Shown piece by piece: positions 19,016 to 27,970 of a stretch of DNA of 64,000 bases. Origin of the DNA: Sediminicola luteus. Lineage in GTDB: Bacteria; Bacteroidota; Bacteroidia; Flavobacteriales; Flavobacteriaceae. The stretch spans positions 186,001 to 250,000 of the forward strand of contig NZ_NBWU01000008.1 in assembly GCF_002514735.1 (NCBI RefSeq), given 5' to 3'. A program made the translations under genes and the position numbers. The notes below the pieces were generated by a model that was not told the DNA's origin, made no database searches, and saw only the letters and a program-made list of their open reading frames with translations. Positions within the stretch are counted from its first letter, which is position 1; the number at the start of each line of letters is the position of its first letter.

Positions 19016-22000
19016 ATGGGGACATTTTTATCTAAGTATTTTTATTTATTTCTTATTTTTTTCTGTGTTCTAAGCTTACAAGGGCAAAATGAACATAGCT
19101 ATGGAAAATGGAGTGATCCTATACCTTTTGGAATCGTTCCGGTGGCAGTGGCCAATTTACCAGACGGCCGATTGCTTTGTTGGTCCTCACAGTTTAGAAA
19201 TACCTTTATTACCACTGGTGACGGAGCCACTTTTACAGAGATTTTCGACCCCTTCCAAGGTGCTGATGGCATGGCCTTGGGTGAATTTGTTTCGAACACC
19301 AATCATGATATGTTTTGCCCGGGGGTAAATAACCTTCCCGATGGCCGGATTTTAGCGGCTGGGGGTACCACCAGTGAAAAAACCAGTATATATGATTGGC
19401 GTACCGGGTTATGGACTGTTGCCGATGAAATGAATATTCCGAGGGGGTATCAAGGTAATGTAACGCTAAATGATGGTCGGGTTTTTACCGTTGGTGGCTC
19501 ATGGGGAGGCGGGCCTTGGACGAATAGGGATGCCGAGATTTGGAGCGAAGCGACAGGTTGGAAATTATTGACGGGAATCAAAGGGGATGATTTTTATACC
19601 TCGGACGATCTCTTAGGGGATTCTGATGCGCCATTATACCGTGCCGACAACCATATTTGGCTTTGGGGAGCTCCTGATGGATCTCTTTTTCATGCTGGCC
19701 CTAGTGAATTAATGCATTGGATTGATGTTGATGGAAGTGGATCCATGATCAGTGCTGGTTATAGGGCCGACGATACTTTCGCCATGAAGGGTACAACTGT
19801 TATGTTCGACTGGGGTAAAATATTAAAGGTAGGTGGTTCTAAATCTTATGATGATGGTGATATCGCAAACAACAATAGCTATGTTATAGATATTAATGGA
19901 GGGTATGGGTCATTACCAAACGTTGTACGCACCGCTAATAATTTGAGTTTCTCGCGTACCATGCATAATAGTACGGTTCTACCTAACGGCGAAGTATTGG
20001 TTACCGGAGGATTAAATGAGTCGAATCTTTTTACTGATGTCGGGGCCAGATTAACTGCTGAAATTTACAATCCCGATTCTAACCAATGGCGAACTGTAGC
20101 CGGTATGCAAACCCCGCGAACGTATCATAGTGTGGCCATTTTAATGGTAGACGGTAGGGTATTTGTCGGAGGCGGCGGCCTGTGCGATGCGACACCAGGC
20201 TGTGTGAACCATTTTGATGCCGAAATCTATAGCCCACCTTATTTATTTGATTCAAACGGAAATTTGGCCACACGGCCCAATTTGGAAGCCCCCAAAAACA
20301 TGGGGTATGATACTGAGGTAAAAGTTACGGGTAGTAGTAATTTATCCTCATTAAGCTTGGTGCGTTTTTCTTCGGCAACCCATAGTACCAATAATGAACA
20401 GCGACGCATCCCCATTCAATTCAATCCGTTGGGGTCTGGTGAATATATACTTCAAATACCTAATAGAAATGTATTACCCCCTGGGTATTATATGTTGTTT
20501 GCGATGGATACCAATGGGGTTCCATCCATTGCTGAAGTCGTTCAGATAGGAGACTCCTCAGATATTGATGATGCCGATTTGATCGTTTCATTGGATTTTG
20601 AGGAATCTTCAGGAAACCTAGCCTCGGATTCCACCCCAAATGGAAATGATTTCGAAATTAAACAAAGGGATGATAATGGTAATCCAGTTAACCCGACTGA
20701 TCATAACTGGAACGGATCAGGAGTCTTTGGAAAGGCTATGGAATTGGATGGTAAATTCCATAGCAGTAACTCTATTTTGACCCTACCCTATAATAATAAC
20801 ATCGATGATATAGAGGAGGCGGTCACCGTATCGGGTTGGGTATGGCGAGATTCAGGAAGCATGGTTACGCAAACCGGAAAACCTGCCAATGTTGCCGTTT
20901 TTGCACATGATTATCCGGCCATCTTTGGAGGTTTTCATAATTGGTTAATGAAATGGTCTTTTGCAACCGAAAATGGGTTTGTAAATTGTTATGCCGGTCA
21001 TGCTCCATTGGATCAATGGACCCATTATGCGGTAACTTATGATGGCCAAATGGCGCGATTGTATTCTAATGGAATCGAAATTTGTAGCAAGCCGATTACA
21101 GGTAAGATCAGATTAAGGCAAGACGCGACCCCAAATAGTAATTTTACGATTTCCGGTTTCTATGAGCATAGAACCAATTTACCTGTAGTACCCTATGGAA
21201 ATAAAAGTGGGATTACCGATGAGCTCGACGGAAAACTGGATAGATTACAAATCTATAGAAAAGCACTTTCCAGTACCCAAATTAAAGGTTTATATCTTGA
21301 GGGATTAAATACAGGAGTGCCCAATATTCCTGATTGTACCGATAACTTACTAGTGCCCGAGTATAAAATTGGTGATAGCGGTGACTGGAAAATCGGTAAA
21401 CAGGTAAAAGCCCCCTTGGGTAGTAAGGTTTATATTCGAGCTAGGAATAGTAATGGGGAATATTTTATTTCAACATCGGATTATGATGGACCAACATTCA
21501 GTTCGATTCATGATACGGATAAATTGAACAACGATAATGCGTACCAAATCGATACACATGTTTATCATTTCAATAATGCGGAACGGAACAATGGTTTGTT
21601 TGATTTAAGTAATGTTGGGCAATACGCGATTACCAATCGGCAAGGTTGTTCTACGGTAATTACTATAGAAATAGCCGATAATAATGGGGATGATTGCGAA
21701 AACGAAATAATTCCTGAATATAGACTTAATGGAAGTTGGTATTCAGGAAGTTCTGATTTGCAAGTGGAAGAAGGAACTGAGGTTATGTTAAGTATGTTGC
21801 CTAATGGAATTGGATTGGAAATCGAACTTCCAAATGGTGCACGCGTTACCGATAACTTTAATTTAGGGGCTGTTAACACCACCCATAATGGCCTCTACAC
21901 CCTTCGCTCCGCAGAGGGGTGCATTGCTTATATTAATGTAAATGTCGTATCCGATAATTTAAGTCCAAATGCCGTAGCCTCTTCCGATGTTTCTACCGGT

Positions 22001-24883
22001 AGTGCGCCATTAGAGGTTCGGTTTACGGGTAGTGGTTCGATTGACGACCAAGGAATAGTAACCTACCACTGGGATTTCGGCGATGGATCTACCTCCGATA
22101 CCGCCGACCTAGAGCACACTTATACAGGGGCAGGTAGTTATACGGCCACCCTTACCGTAACGGACGGATCGGGACAGAGTTCCCAAGCGAGTATAGGTAT
22201 TACGGTAACTGGATCTGGAGGAGCTGGATGCTCTGGTGTTCCGGTCCCATGGGGTGTTACCGATGTTGGATCGGTAGGTGTGTCTGGCAGTTCCTGTTAT
22301 GATCCCGAAACAGGCCGTTTTGAGCTAGAGGGATCGGGAAGCGATATATGGGGTCTACAAGATAGTTTCCACTATGTGTACCAAGAACTTTCGGGTGATG
22401 GGGAAATGATCGTTCGGGTGGTTTCTATGGACAATACGCATGGTTGGGCCAAAGCGGGGATTATGTTCCGTAATAGCCTGACCCCTAACGCTGCACAGGC
22501 CTTACTTTCGATGCATCCTAATCCAAGGGGTTCAGGCCCGGGTTATACACTACAGCAGCGCGAGACCGATGGAGGCAGTATGAGTTCTTCCAGTTTACAT
22601 AATCTAGGTCCGGTTACGGCCGGATTTCCGAGATATTTGAGAATGGTACGCCAAGGATCACAGATTACGGCCTACGGATCCTCGACAAACGGAAATTGGC
22701 AGGAACTAGGGAGTAGGACGGTATCCTTTGATTACACGATACAGGTCGGGTTAGTGGTAACCTCCCATAACAACACTACACTTAACAAGGCGATATTCGA
22801 AGAGGTTAGTTTGTCCTGGGGGCAGTCAGATCAGTTCCCAAATGCCGTGGTCTCTTCCGATGTTTCTACGGGTAGTGCGCCATTGGAGGTCCGGTTTACG
22901 GGTAGTGGTTCGAGCGACGACCAAGGAATAGTAACCTACCACTGGGATTTCGGCGATGGATCTACTTCCGATATCGCCGATCCGGTACATACCTATACAG
23001 GGGTAGGTAGTTACATGGCCACCCTTACCGTAACGGACGGATCGGGACAGAATTCCCAAGCAAGTTTGGGCATCACGGTAACGGGAGCGGGAGGATCTGG
23101 ATGCTCCGGTGTACCGGCCCCTTGGGGTGTTACCGATGTTGGTTCGGTAGGTGTGTCTGGCAGTTCCTGTTATGATCCCGAAACAGGCCGTTTTGAATTA
23201 GAGGGATCGGGAAGCGATATATGGGGCCTACAAGATAGTTTCCACTATGTGTACCAAGAACTTTCGGGTGATGGGGAAATGATCGTTCGGGTGGTTTCTA
23301 TGGACAATACGCATGGTTGGGCCAAAGCGGGGATTATGTTCCGTAATAGCCTGACCCCTAACGCTGCACAGGCCTTACTTTCGATGCATCCTAATCCAAG
23401 GGGTTCAGGCCCGGGTTATACACTACAGCAGCGCGAGACCGATGGAGGCAGTATGAGTTCTTCCAGTTTACATAATCTAGGTCCGGTTACGGCCGGATTT
23501 CCGAGATATTTGAGAATGGTACGCCAAGGATCACAGATTACGGCCTACGGATCCTCGACAAACGGAAATTGGCAGGAACTAGGGAGTAGGACGGTATCCT
23601 TTGATTACACGATACAGGTCGGGTTAGTGGTAACCTCCCATAACAACACTACACTTAACAAGGCGATATTCGAAGAGGTTAGTTTGTCCTGGGGGCAGTC
23701 AGATCAGTTCCCAAATGCCGTGGTCTCTTCCGATGTTTCTACGGGTAGTGCGCCATTGGAGGTCCGGTTTACGGGTAGTGGTTCGAGCGACGACCAAGGA
23801 ATAGTAACCTACCACTGGGATTTCGGCGATGGATCTACTTCCGATATCGCCGATCCGGTACATACCTATACAGGGGTAGGTAGTTACATGGCCACCCTTA
23901 CCGTAACGGACGGATCGGGACAGAATTCCCAAGCAAGTTTGGGCATCACGGTAACGGGAGCGGGAGGATCTGGATGCTCCGGTGTACCGGCCCCTTGGGG
24001 TGTTACCGATGTTGGTTCGGTAGGTGTGTCTGGCAGTTCCTGTTATGATCCCGAAACAGGCCGTTTTGAATTAGAGGGATCGGGAAGCGATATATGGGGC
24101 CTACAAGATAGTTTCCACTATGTGTACCAAGAACTTTCGGGTGATGGGGAAATGATCGTTCGGGTGGTTTCTATGGACAATACGCATGGTTGGGCCAAAG
24201 CGGGGATTATGTTCCGAAATAGCCTGACCCCTAACGCTGCACAGGCCTTACTTTCGATGCATCCTAATCCAAGGGGTTCAGGCCCGGGTTATACACTACA
24301 GCAGCGCGAGACCGATGGAGGCAGTATGAGTTCTTCTTCCCTTCACAATATAGGTCCGGTTACGGCCGGATTTCCGAGATATTTGAGAATGGTACGCCAA
24401 GGATCACAGATTACGGCCTACGGATCATCGACAAAGGGGAACTGGCAGGAGCTAGGAAGTAGGACGGTATCCTTTAATCACACGATACAGGTTGGGTTAG
24501 TGGTTACCTCCCATAACAACACTGCCCTGAACAAGGCGGTATTCGAAGATTTGGAGTTGAACGCTACACAGGCTACGGCATTAACTATGAAATTAGGAGT
24601 TGAATATCAAGAACCTGAAATTATATCTGAAACTCTTGAAATAATACCTAACCCGGCAAGTAATCAAGTTAAATTGACTTTGATAAATTCGAATAAAGCT
24701 GATGTTCTTGTTTTTAATTCTGTAGGGGTTATGGTAATGCAGGCGATTGATACCGAGAATAAGATTTCTAATGGTGGGATTACCTTGGAAATATCACATT
24801 TATCCGATGGAACTTATTTTGTGGTAGTAGATGATGGTTTAGGGCAAAAACATGAAAAACAGTTGATTATCAGACCCGAATAA
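19016..24883 (+). CDS. Second secreted galactose-oxidase-family (AA5) protein with three PKD plus concanavalin-A-like units and T9SS type A tail
   Basis: 1955 residues with a signal peptide (about 1-24). The AA5 domain (about 25-530) is a clear paralogue of the first oxidase and keeps the same catalytic set: Cys101 (HDMFCPG), Tyr145 (PRGYQ), Trp163 (GGSWG), Tyr370-His371 (RTYHS) and His456 (ATHSTNNEQRR). A LamG domain (about 525-760) and two Ig-like repeats follow. Then come three copies of a 291-residue unit made of one PKD domain and one concanavalin-A-like domain of the DUF1349 kind (words PWGVTDVGSVG, GSDIWGLQDSFHYVYQ, GWAKAGIMFRN). The end is a T9SS type A tail (PNPASNQVKLTL onward). It sits between the kinase and phosphatase genes of the polysaccharide locus, which suggests a role on the exported glycan. 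The substrate is unknown. Its stop codon directly abuts that of the convergent phosphatase gene. Confidence 0.9.
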   Translation: MGTFLSKYFYLFLIFFCVLSLQGQNEHSYGKWSDPIPFGIVPVAVANLPDGRLLCWSSQFRNTFITTGDGATFTEIFDPFQGADGMALGEFVSNTNHDMFCPGVNNLPDGRILAAGGTTSEKTSIYDWRTGLWTVADEMNIPRGYQGNVTLNDGRVFTVGGSWGGGPWTNRDAEIWSEATGWKLLTGIKGDDFYTSDDLLGDSDAPLYRADNHIWLWGAPDGSLFHAGPSELMHWIDVDGSGSMISAGYRADDTFAMKGTTVMFDWGKILKVGGSKSYDDGDIANNNSYVIDINGGYGSLPNVVRTANNLSFSRTMHNSTVLPNGEVLVTGGLNESNLFTDVGARLTAEIYNPDSNQWRTVAGMQTPRTYHSVAILMVDGRVFVGGGGLCDATPGCVNHFDAEIYSPPYLFDSNGNLATRPNLEAPKNMGYDTEVKVTGSSNLSSLSLVRFSSATHSTNNEQRRIPIQFNPLGSGEYILQIPNRNVLPPGYYMLFAMDTNGVPSIAEVVQIGDSSDIDDADLIVSLDFEESSGNLASDSTPNGNDFEIKQRDDNGNPVNPTDHNWNGSGVFGKAMELDGKFHSSNSILTLPYNNNIDDIEEAVTVSGWVWRDSGSMVTQTGKPANVAVFAHDYPAIFGGFHNWLMKWSFATENGFVNCYAGHAPLDQWTHYAVTYDGQMARLYSNGIEICSKPITGKIRLRQDATPNSNFTISGFYEHRTNLPVVPYGNKSGITDELDGKLDRLQIYRKALSSTQIKGLYLEGLNTGVPNIPDCTDNLLVPEYKIGDSGDWKIGKQVKAPLGSKVYIRARNSNGEYFISTSDYDGPTFSSIHDTDKLNNDNAYQIDTHVYHFNNAERNNGLFDLSNVGQYAITNRQGCSTVITIEIADNNGDDCENEIIPEYRLNGSWYSGSSDLQVEEGTEVMLSMLPNGIGLEIELPNGARVTDNFNLGAVNTTHNGLYTLRSAEGCIAYINVNVVSDNLSPNAVASSDVSTGSAPLEVRFTGSGSIDDQGIVTYHWDFGDGSTSDTADLEHTYTGAGSYTATLTVTDGSGQSSQASIGITVTGSGGAGCSGVPVPWGVTDVGSVGVSGSSCYDPETGRFELEGSGSDIWGLQDSFHYVYQELSGDGEMIVRVVSMDNTHGWAKAGIMFRNSLTPNAAQALLSMHPNPRGSGPGYTLQQRETDGGSMSSSSLHNLGPVTAGFPRYLRMVRQGSQITAYGSSTNGNWQELGSRTVSFDYTIQVGLVVTSHNNTTLNKAIFEEVSLSWGQSDQFPNAVVSSDVSTGSAPLEVRFTGSGSSDDQGIVTYHWDFGDGSTSDIADPVHTYTGVGSYMATLTVTDGSGQNSQASLGITVTGAGGSGCSGVPAPWGVTDVGSVGVSGSSCYDPETGRFELEGSGSDIWGLQDSFHYVYQELSGDGEMIVRVVSMDNTHGWAKAGIMFRNSLTPNAAQALLSMHPNPRGSGPGYTLQQRETDGGSMSSSSLHNLGPVTAGFPRYLRMVRQGSQITAYGSSTNGNWQELGSRTVSFDYTIQVGLVVTSHNNTTLNKAIFEEVSLSWGQSDQFPNAVVSSDVSTGSAPLEVRFTGSGSSDDQGIVTYHWDFGDGSTSDIADPVHTYTGVGSYMATLTVTDGSGQNSQASLGITVTGAGGSGCSGVPAPWGVTDVGSVGVSGSSCYDPETGRFELEGSGSDIWGLQDSFHYVYQELSGDGEMIVRVVSMDNTHGWAKAGIMFRNSLTPNAAQALLSMHPNPRGSGPGYTLQQRETDGGSMSSSSLHNIGPVTAGFPRYLRMVRQGSQITAYGSSTKGNWQELGSRTVSFNHTIQVGLVVTSHNNTALNKAVFEDLELNATQATALTMKLGVEYQEPEIISETLEIIPNPASNQVKLTLINSNKADVLVFNSVGVMVMQAIDTENKISNGGITLEISHLSDGTYFVVVDDGLGQKHEKQLIIRPE
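21962..24571 (+). repeat. Three tandem 873-nt coding repeats, two almost identical
   Basis: The same words recur every 873 nt (291 codons), for example around 22826 and 23699. Copies 2 and 3 appear identical for about 519 nt (22825-23343 against 23698-24216), including third positions. Copy 1 differs mainly in its PKD half, and its concanavalin-A-like half is nearly identical to copy 2. This points to recent duplication or ongoing gene conversion. It could also cause assembly errors in copy number. Confidence 0.92.
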
Positions 24884-25621
24884 TCAATAAAACAATTCAA
24901 TGGTTTTATTAACAAGCTTATTGATTTCCGTAATTTGTTTTTCAGGTAATGTTACCTTTTTCAACCCCTCTACATGCCCCATATGATGGGTATCGGTACC
25001 CACAAAATCGATATAACCGTCTTCAATGAGTTTGAAGGCGGTTTTTTGTACCCCCTTGCCATAGTAGCCGCCTATCGATAATAGGTTTAGCTGAAAACGG
25101 ATACCGTCTTGTTTCATTTTTACATATTTGTGGTAATGCCCGTGTAAAAAATTGTAGCGCTCGGGGTGGGCCAAAATAGGGAACAGGCCTTTTTGCTGTA
25201 CTTTGGCAATGGCCTGGTCAAAATTGATTGGTGGCTGTAGATATGACATTTCGACCAGTAAATGCTCTTTCCCCATAGGCATTATGGCGTCTTGTTCCAA
25301 CAAATGTTCGAAGTTGTCGTCTATCATATGTTCTGCGGCCAGACTAATTTTAGGGGTGTTTTCCATTACGGATATAGTTGGCTTCAAATGCTCGTATGCC
25401 GCAACTATGGAATCATTCGTATTTTCAAAATAATGATTCATGATATGCGGGGTGGCAATAAAGCGTTCAATGCCAAATTCTCCCAAACCCTTGATTAATG
25501 CCAATGATTCGTCTGCATTTTTGGCTCCATCGTCAATACCGGGAAGAATGTGGTTGTGAATATCTACCAAACCTTTTAGTTGGTCGGCTAAATACCGCTT
25601 CTTTTCAAAAAAAGAGAACAT
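24884..25621 (-). CDS. PHP-family protein tyrosine phosphatase (CpsB/YwqE type)
   Basis: 245 residues from the ATG at 25621; an upstream in-frame TTG at 25651 is unlikely. Metal-binding PHP motifs are in order: DIHNHILPGIDDG near 30-42, TPH, AEH, LVEMSY, LAHPERY and GTDTHH. Proteins of this family dephosphorylate the tyrosine tail of BY-kinases of the CpsD/Wzc type, a step needed for capsule or exopolysaccharide production. Its partner is the kinase encoded at 16321-18684. In many genomes these two genes are neighbours; here the oxidase gene lies between them and this gene points the other way. No terminator is seen in the zero-base gap between the convergent stop codons. Confidence 0.93.
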   Translation of the reverse strand: MFSFFEKKRYLADQLKGLVDIHNHILPGIDDGAKNADESLALIKGLGEFGIERFIATPHIMNHYFENTNDSIVAAYEHLKPTISVMENTPKISLAAEHMIDDNFEHLLEQDAIMPMGKEHLLVEMSYLQPPINFDQAIAKVQQKGLFPILAHPERYNFLHGHYHKYVKMKQDGIRFQLNLLSIGGYYGKGVQKTAFKLIEDGYIDFVGTDTHHMGHVEGLKKVTLPEKQITEINKLVNKTIELFY

Positions 25622-25688
25622 AGATATGGGTTTGCCCAAATGTAAGGCCAAAATACCCTAAAACGCAAGTGTGATTGTAAACAGCGGG

Positions 25689-26240
25689 CTAAAACTTTTT
25701 AGCGATGCCCATGCCTAGGTTCCAGCTGTCGTAGGCCTCGATCTTTACATCGTAATTGGTGGTGAAAAGAAGTTCAAAATTATGAGGAAGTTCTATGCCG
25801 GCTTCCAAGCCCATACGGAACATGCCAAAATTTTCTTCTTTGGAAAATTCACCGCCACCGCCGAACATGGCTCCAAGCCACTCACTTAATTTATAAGTAG
25901 CAACCAAAGTTGTTGCGAAAGGGCGGCTTCGTTCTAAGGTTTCACCACCACTATCTTCAACGGCAAAGGTCTCAACAATCATTTCATTATGTAAACCTAA
26001 TGCCCATTTATGATTGAAATGGTAGTTATAGTCCAATCCCCAAGATGGCAGTACCAACCATTTTCGGTCATTTTCCCTTACTCCTTTAGATACATGGGTA
26101 TGGCCTAGGAATATAGCGATGGAGTGTTTTTTATGGGTCGTTTCATGACCTTCGTCATGGTGTTCCTCTTGAGCTTTCGCTACGAAAGTAATAAACAGAA
26201 GAAAGCTGCTGGTCAGGAGTATTCTTTTGATCATGGTCAT
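25689..26240 (-). CDS. Small outer-membrane beta-barrel-like protein with His-rich N-terminus
   Basis: 183 residues with a signal peptide ending near AKAQ (about residue 24). The mature protein begins with a His/Glu-rich stretch (EEHHDEGHETTHKKH). The rest has alternating polar and hydrophobic strands with aromatic ends (for example WLVLPSWGLDYNYHF) and ends in AKKF, as expected for a small outer-membrane beta-barrel. The ATG at 26234 is an equally good start. I do not recognise a named family. The His-rich segment could bind a metal, but this is only inference. Upstream on the same strand is the serine hydrolase; the gap of about 95 nt has no clear promoter. Confidence 0.7.
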   Translation of the reverse strand: MTMIKRILLTSSFLLFITFVAKAQEEHHDEGHETTHKKHSIAIFLGHTHVSKGVRENDRKWLVLPSWGLDYNYHFNHKWALGLHNEMIVETFAVEDSGGETLERSRPFATTLVATYKLSEWLGAMFGGGGEFSKEENFGMFRMGLEAGIELPHNFELLFTTNYDVKIEAYDSWNLGMGIAKKF

Positions 26241-26334
26241 GGTTTTTATTCACATGCTAAAAGTAATAAGAATAAGCTACCTGCCGTAAAAAAAATGCTA
26301 CTAACTTTTTGTAGTCCGGTTTTTTGGGATGTTT

Positions 26335-27417
26335 TTAGTTTGAAATCAAAGCATATAAAGCTTCGTCAAAGGTTTTATAAGTATCAGCATACCTATTGTT
26401 ACTCAGTATAACTAGATATTCATCGGAATTTGGCAAATAAAGGGCCATGGTTTTATAGCCGCCCAAACTTCCGGTATGGTATACCCATTTTCCCTTTTTG
26501 GTTTCATATAGGGCAACACCAAAACCGTATTTTGGGGAGACGGAATCGGTGGTAAACATCAACTGTTTGGTCTCTTCTGAAATGAGTGTATTATCACGGA
26601 GGGCCTTTCGCCATATATTTAGGTCAATGATGGTACTGTATATACCACTGCCACCGACAATGGCGTGCATCCAGGTTAAATAGTTGTGATTTTTATCTTT
26701 AATGGCCGGGCGGTACCTTTTCCTTTTTTTTGTTGGCGTGTAGTCTAGGGTAGCTCGACTTCCTTGTCCTATCGGCTGACTCCCGGGGTAAACATAGGAG
26801 TCGTGCATACCGATAACGTGGAATATTTGACTTTCAACATATGTTTTATACGAAAGACTACTGACCTGCTCAATTACCGAAGCCAAAATAGCATAACCGG
26901 TATTACTATATCTATATTCGGTTCCCGGCTTAAAGTAAAGCTCCGGTTGGTGCATAGCCAAAACTTGTAGGAGGGCTTGGTTGTCGGCCATTTTTTTTCG
27001 ATTCCAAAACTTTTTATTACTAAACAATACTTTTTCATCGATAAGCCCCGACTGGTGTCGCAGCAAATGTGTTAAGGTTATGCTAGGGTAGGGGAAGGAA
27101 GGAATGAGGCTTCTTACCGTTTGATCCAATGCTATTTTTTGGTCTTCTACCAACTGTAATATGGCTAGGGCGGTAAATTGTTTGGTCAAGGAGGCTAGTT
27201 CAAACTGACTCGAATTCGTTAAGGGGGTTTGAGTTTCCAGATTGGAATAGCCATAATTCCCTGTAAAAACAATACTATCTTTTATGGCGTATAAGAGGTT
27301 ACCGTTGAACCCTCTTTGTACATGTATTTGGGTCAGACTATCGATTTTTCGCCCAATTTGGGCACTTAATAGTTGTTGTATAAAGACGACCAGGACTAGC
27401 AGTATGAGACGTATCAT
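26335..27417 (-). CDS. Serine hydrolase of the beta-lactamase/penicillin-binding-protein family (class C-like)
   Basis: 360 residues with a signal peptide (about 1-20). The active-site elements of the PF00144 family are present: SxxK as Ser76-Leu-Thr-Lys79, YxN as Tyr170-Ser-Asn172, and a His-Thr-Gly triad (HTGSLGGY) near 310. Members include esterases, D-aminopeptidases and penicillin-binding-like enzymes; most chromosomal ones do not confer antibiotic resistance. The substrate cannot be told from sequence. The protein should act in the periplasm. It follows the nucleoside deaminase gene by 15 nt on the same strand, so the two may be co-transcribed, but a functional link is not obvious. Confidence 0.9.
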   Translation of the reverse strand: MIRLILLVLVVFIQQLLSAQIGRKIDSLTQIHVQRGFNGNLLYAIKDSIVFTGNYGYSNLETQTPLTNSSQFELASLTKQFTALAILQLVEDQKIALDQTVRSLIPSFPYPSITLTHLLRHQSGLIDEKVLFSNKKFWNRKKMADNQALLQVLAMHQPELYFKPGTEYRYSNTGYAILASVIEQVSSLSYKTYVESQIFHVIGMHDSYVYPGSQPIGQGSRATLDYTPTKKRKRYRPAIKDKNHNYLTWMHAIVGGSGIYSTIIDLNIWRKALRDNTLISEETKQLMFTTDSVSPKYGFGVALYETKKGKWVYHTGSLGGYKTMALYLPNSDEYLVILSNNRYADTYKTFDEALYALISN

Positions 27418-27432
27418 GCTTATTTATCGTAT

Positions 27433-27855
27433 TTAGTTGGGTATAGCATATACCGGGCCTACTACTTCTGGTGGTGTGCCCCATTTAGATACGGTATCGG
27501 ATAGGATTAGGGGAAAAGAAGAGGTTATGCCCCCGATATCTTCTACCTGGTTGCCGAATACGATTTTCGAAATACCATAGTGCCGAATTACATACGAACA
27601 CATAAGACAAGGTTCGTGGGTTGAATAGAGTACGCTGTGCCGAAGGGCCGATGGGGCTAATACCTGTAAGGCTGCTAGTATAGCCTCGATTTCGGCATGT
27701 CGGGTAATATTGTTATCCGATTTGGCCAGTTCAAGTCCTTCAGATATTATTTGGCCATCTTTAACGATTATGGCACCCACGGCCGGATTTCCTAATAGTT
27801 TCGATTGTATGGCCAATTCTTGGCAGTAGTCTAAATAATCTTTTGTGGTTTTCAT
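27433..27855 (-). CDS. Nucleoside deaminase (cytidine/deoxycytidylate deaminase fold)
   Basis: 140 residues with the zinc-site motifs His53-Ala-Glu55 (TRHAEIEAI) and Pro82-Cys83-x-x-Cys86 (EPCLMC). This family includes guanine deaminase and tRNA adenosine deaminase TadA. The length suits a free-base or nucleoside deaminase, but the ordinary TadA signatures are not complete enough for me to call it. It is cytoplasmic. The product could feed the nucleotide salvage functions encoded at 41-43 kb, which is inference. Confidence 0.88.
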   Translation of the reverse strand: MKTTKDYLDYCQELAIQSKLLGNPAVGAIIVKDGQIISEGLELAKSDNNITRHAEIEAILAALQVLAPSALRHSVLYSTHEPCLMCSYVIRHYGISKIVFGNQVEDIGGITSSFPLILSDTVSKWGTPPEVVGPVYAIPN

Positions 27856-27874
27856 AAGTGTGGTGGTTAAAATG

Positions 27875-27908
27875 GGGCCGGGTACCCGCTAATTTGGGCA
27901 CCCGACCC
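27875..27908 (-). terminator. GC-rich hairpin, possible weak terminator
   Basis: Arms of 13 nt (GGGCCGGGTACCC / GGGCACCCGACCC, 11 of 13 pairing) with an 8-nt loop lie downstream of the alpha/beta hydrolase gene. On the minus strand only a short TTTT follows, so termination would be weak. Confidence 0.4.
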
Positions 27909-27970
27909 ACTAACTAAAAACAAGGATAAGTAATCATGTACGGTTCGTTTTTTGTAGGTCTTGTTTTGAG

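Noticed and set aside
21962-24571. Tandem 873-nt repeats as a mobile element or CRISPR-like array
   Set aside because: They are in frame, encode complete protein domains and have no spacers, terminal repeats or transposase.
26335-27417. Antibiotic-resistance beta-lactamase
   Set aside because: The SxxK, YxN and HTG motifs fit the broad serine hydrolase family; nothing in the sequence or context indicates a resistance enzyme.
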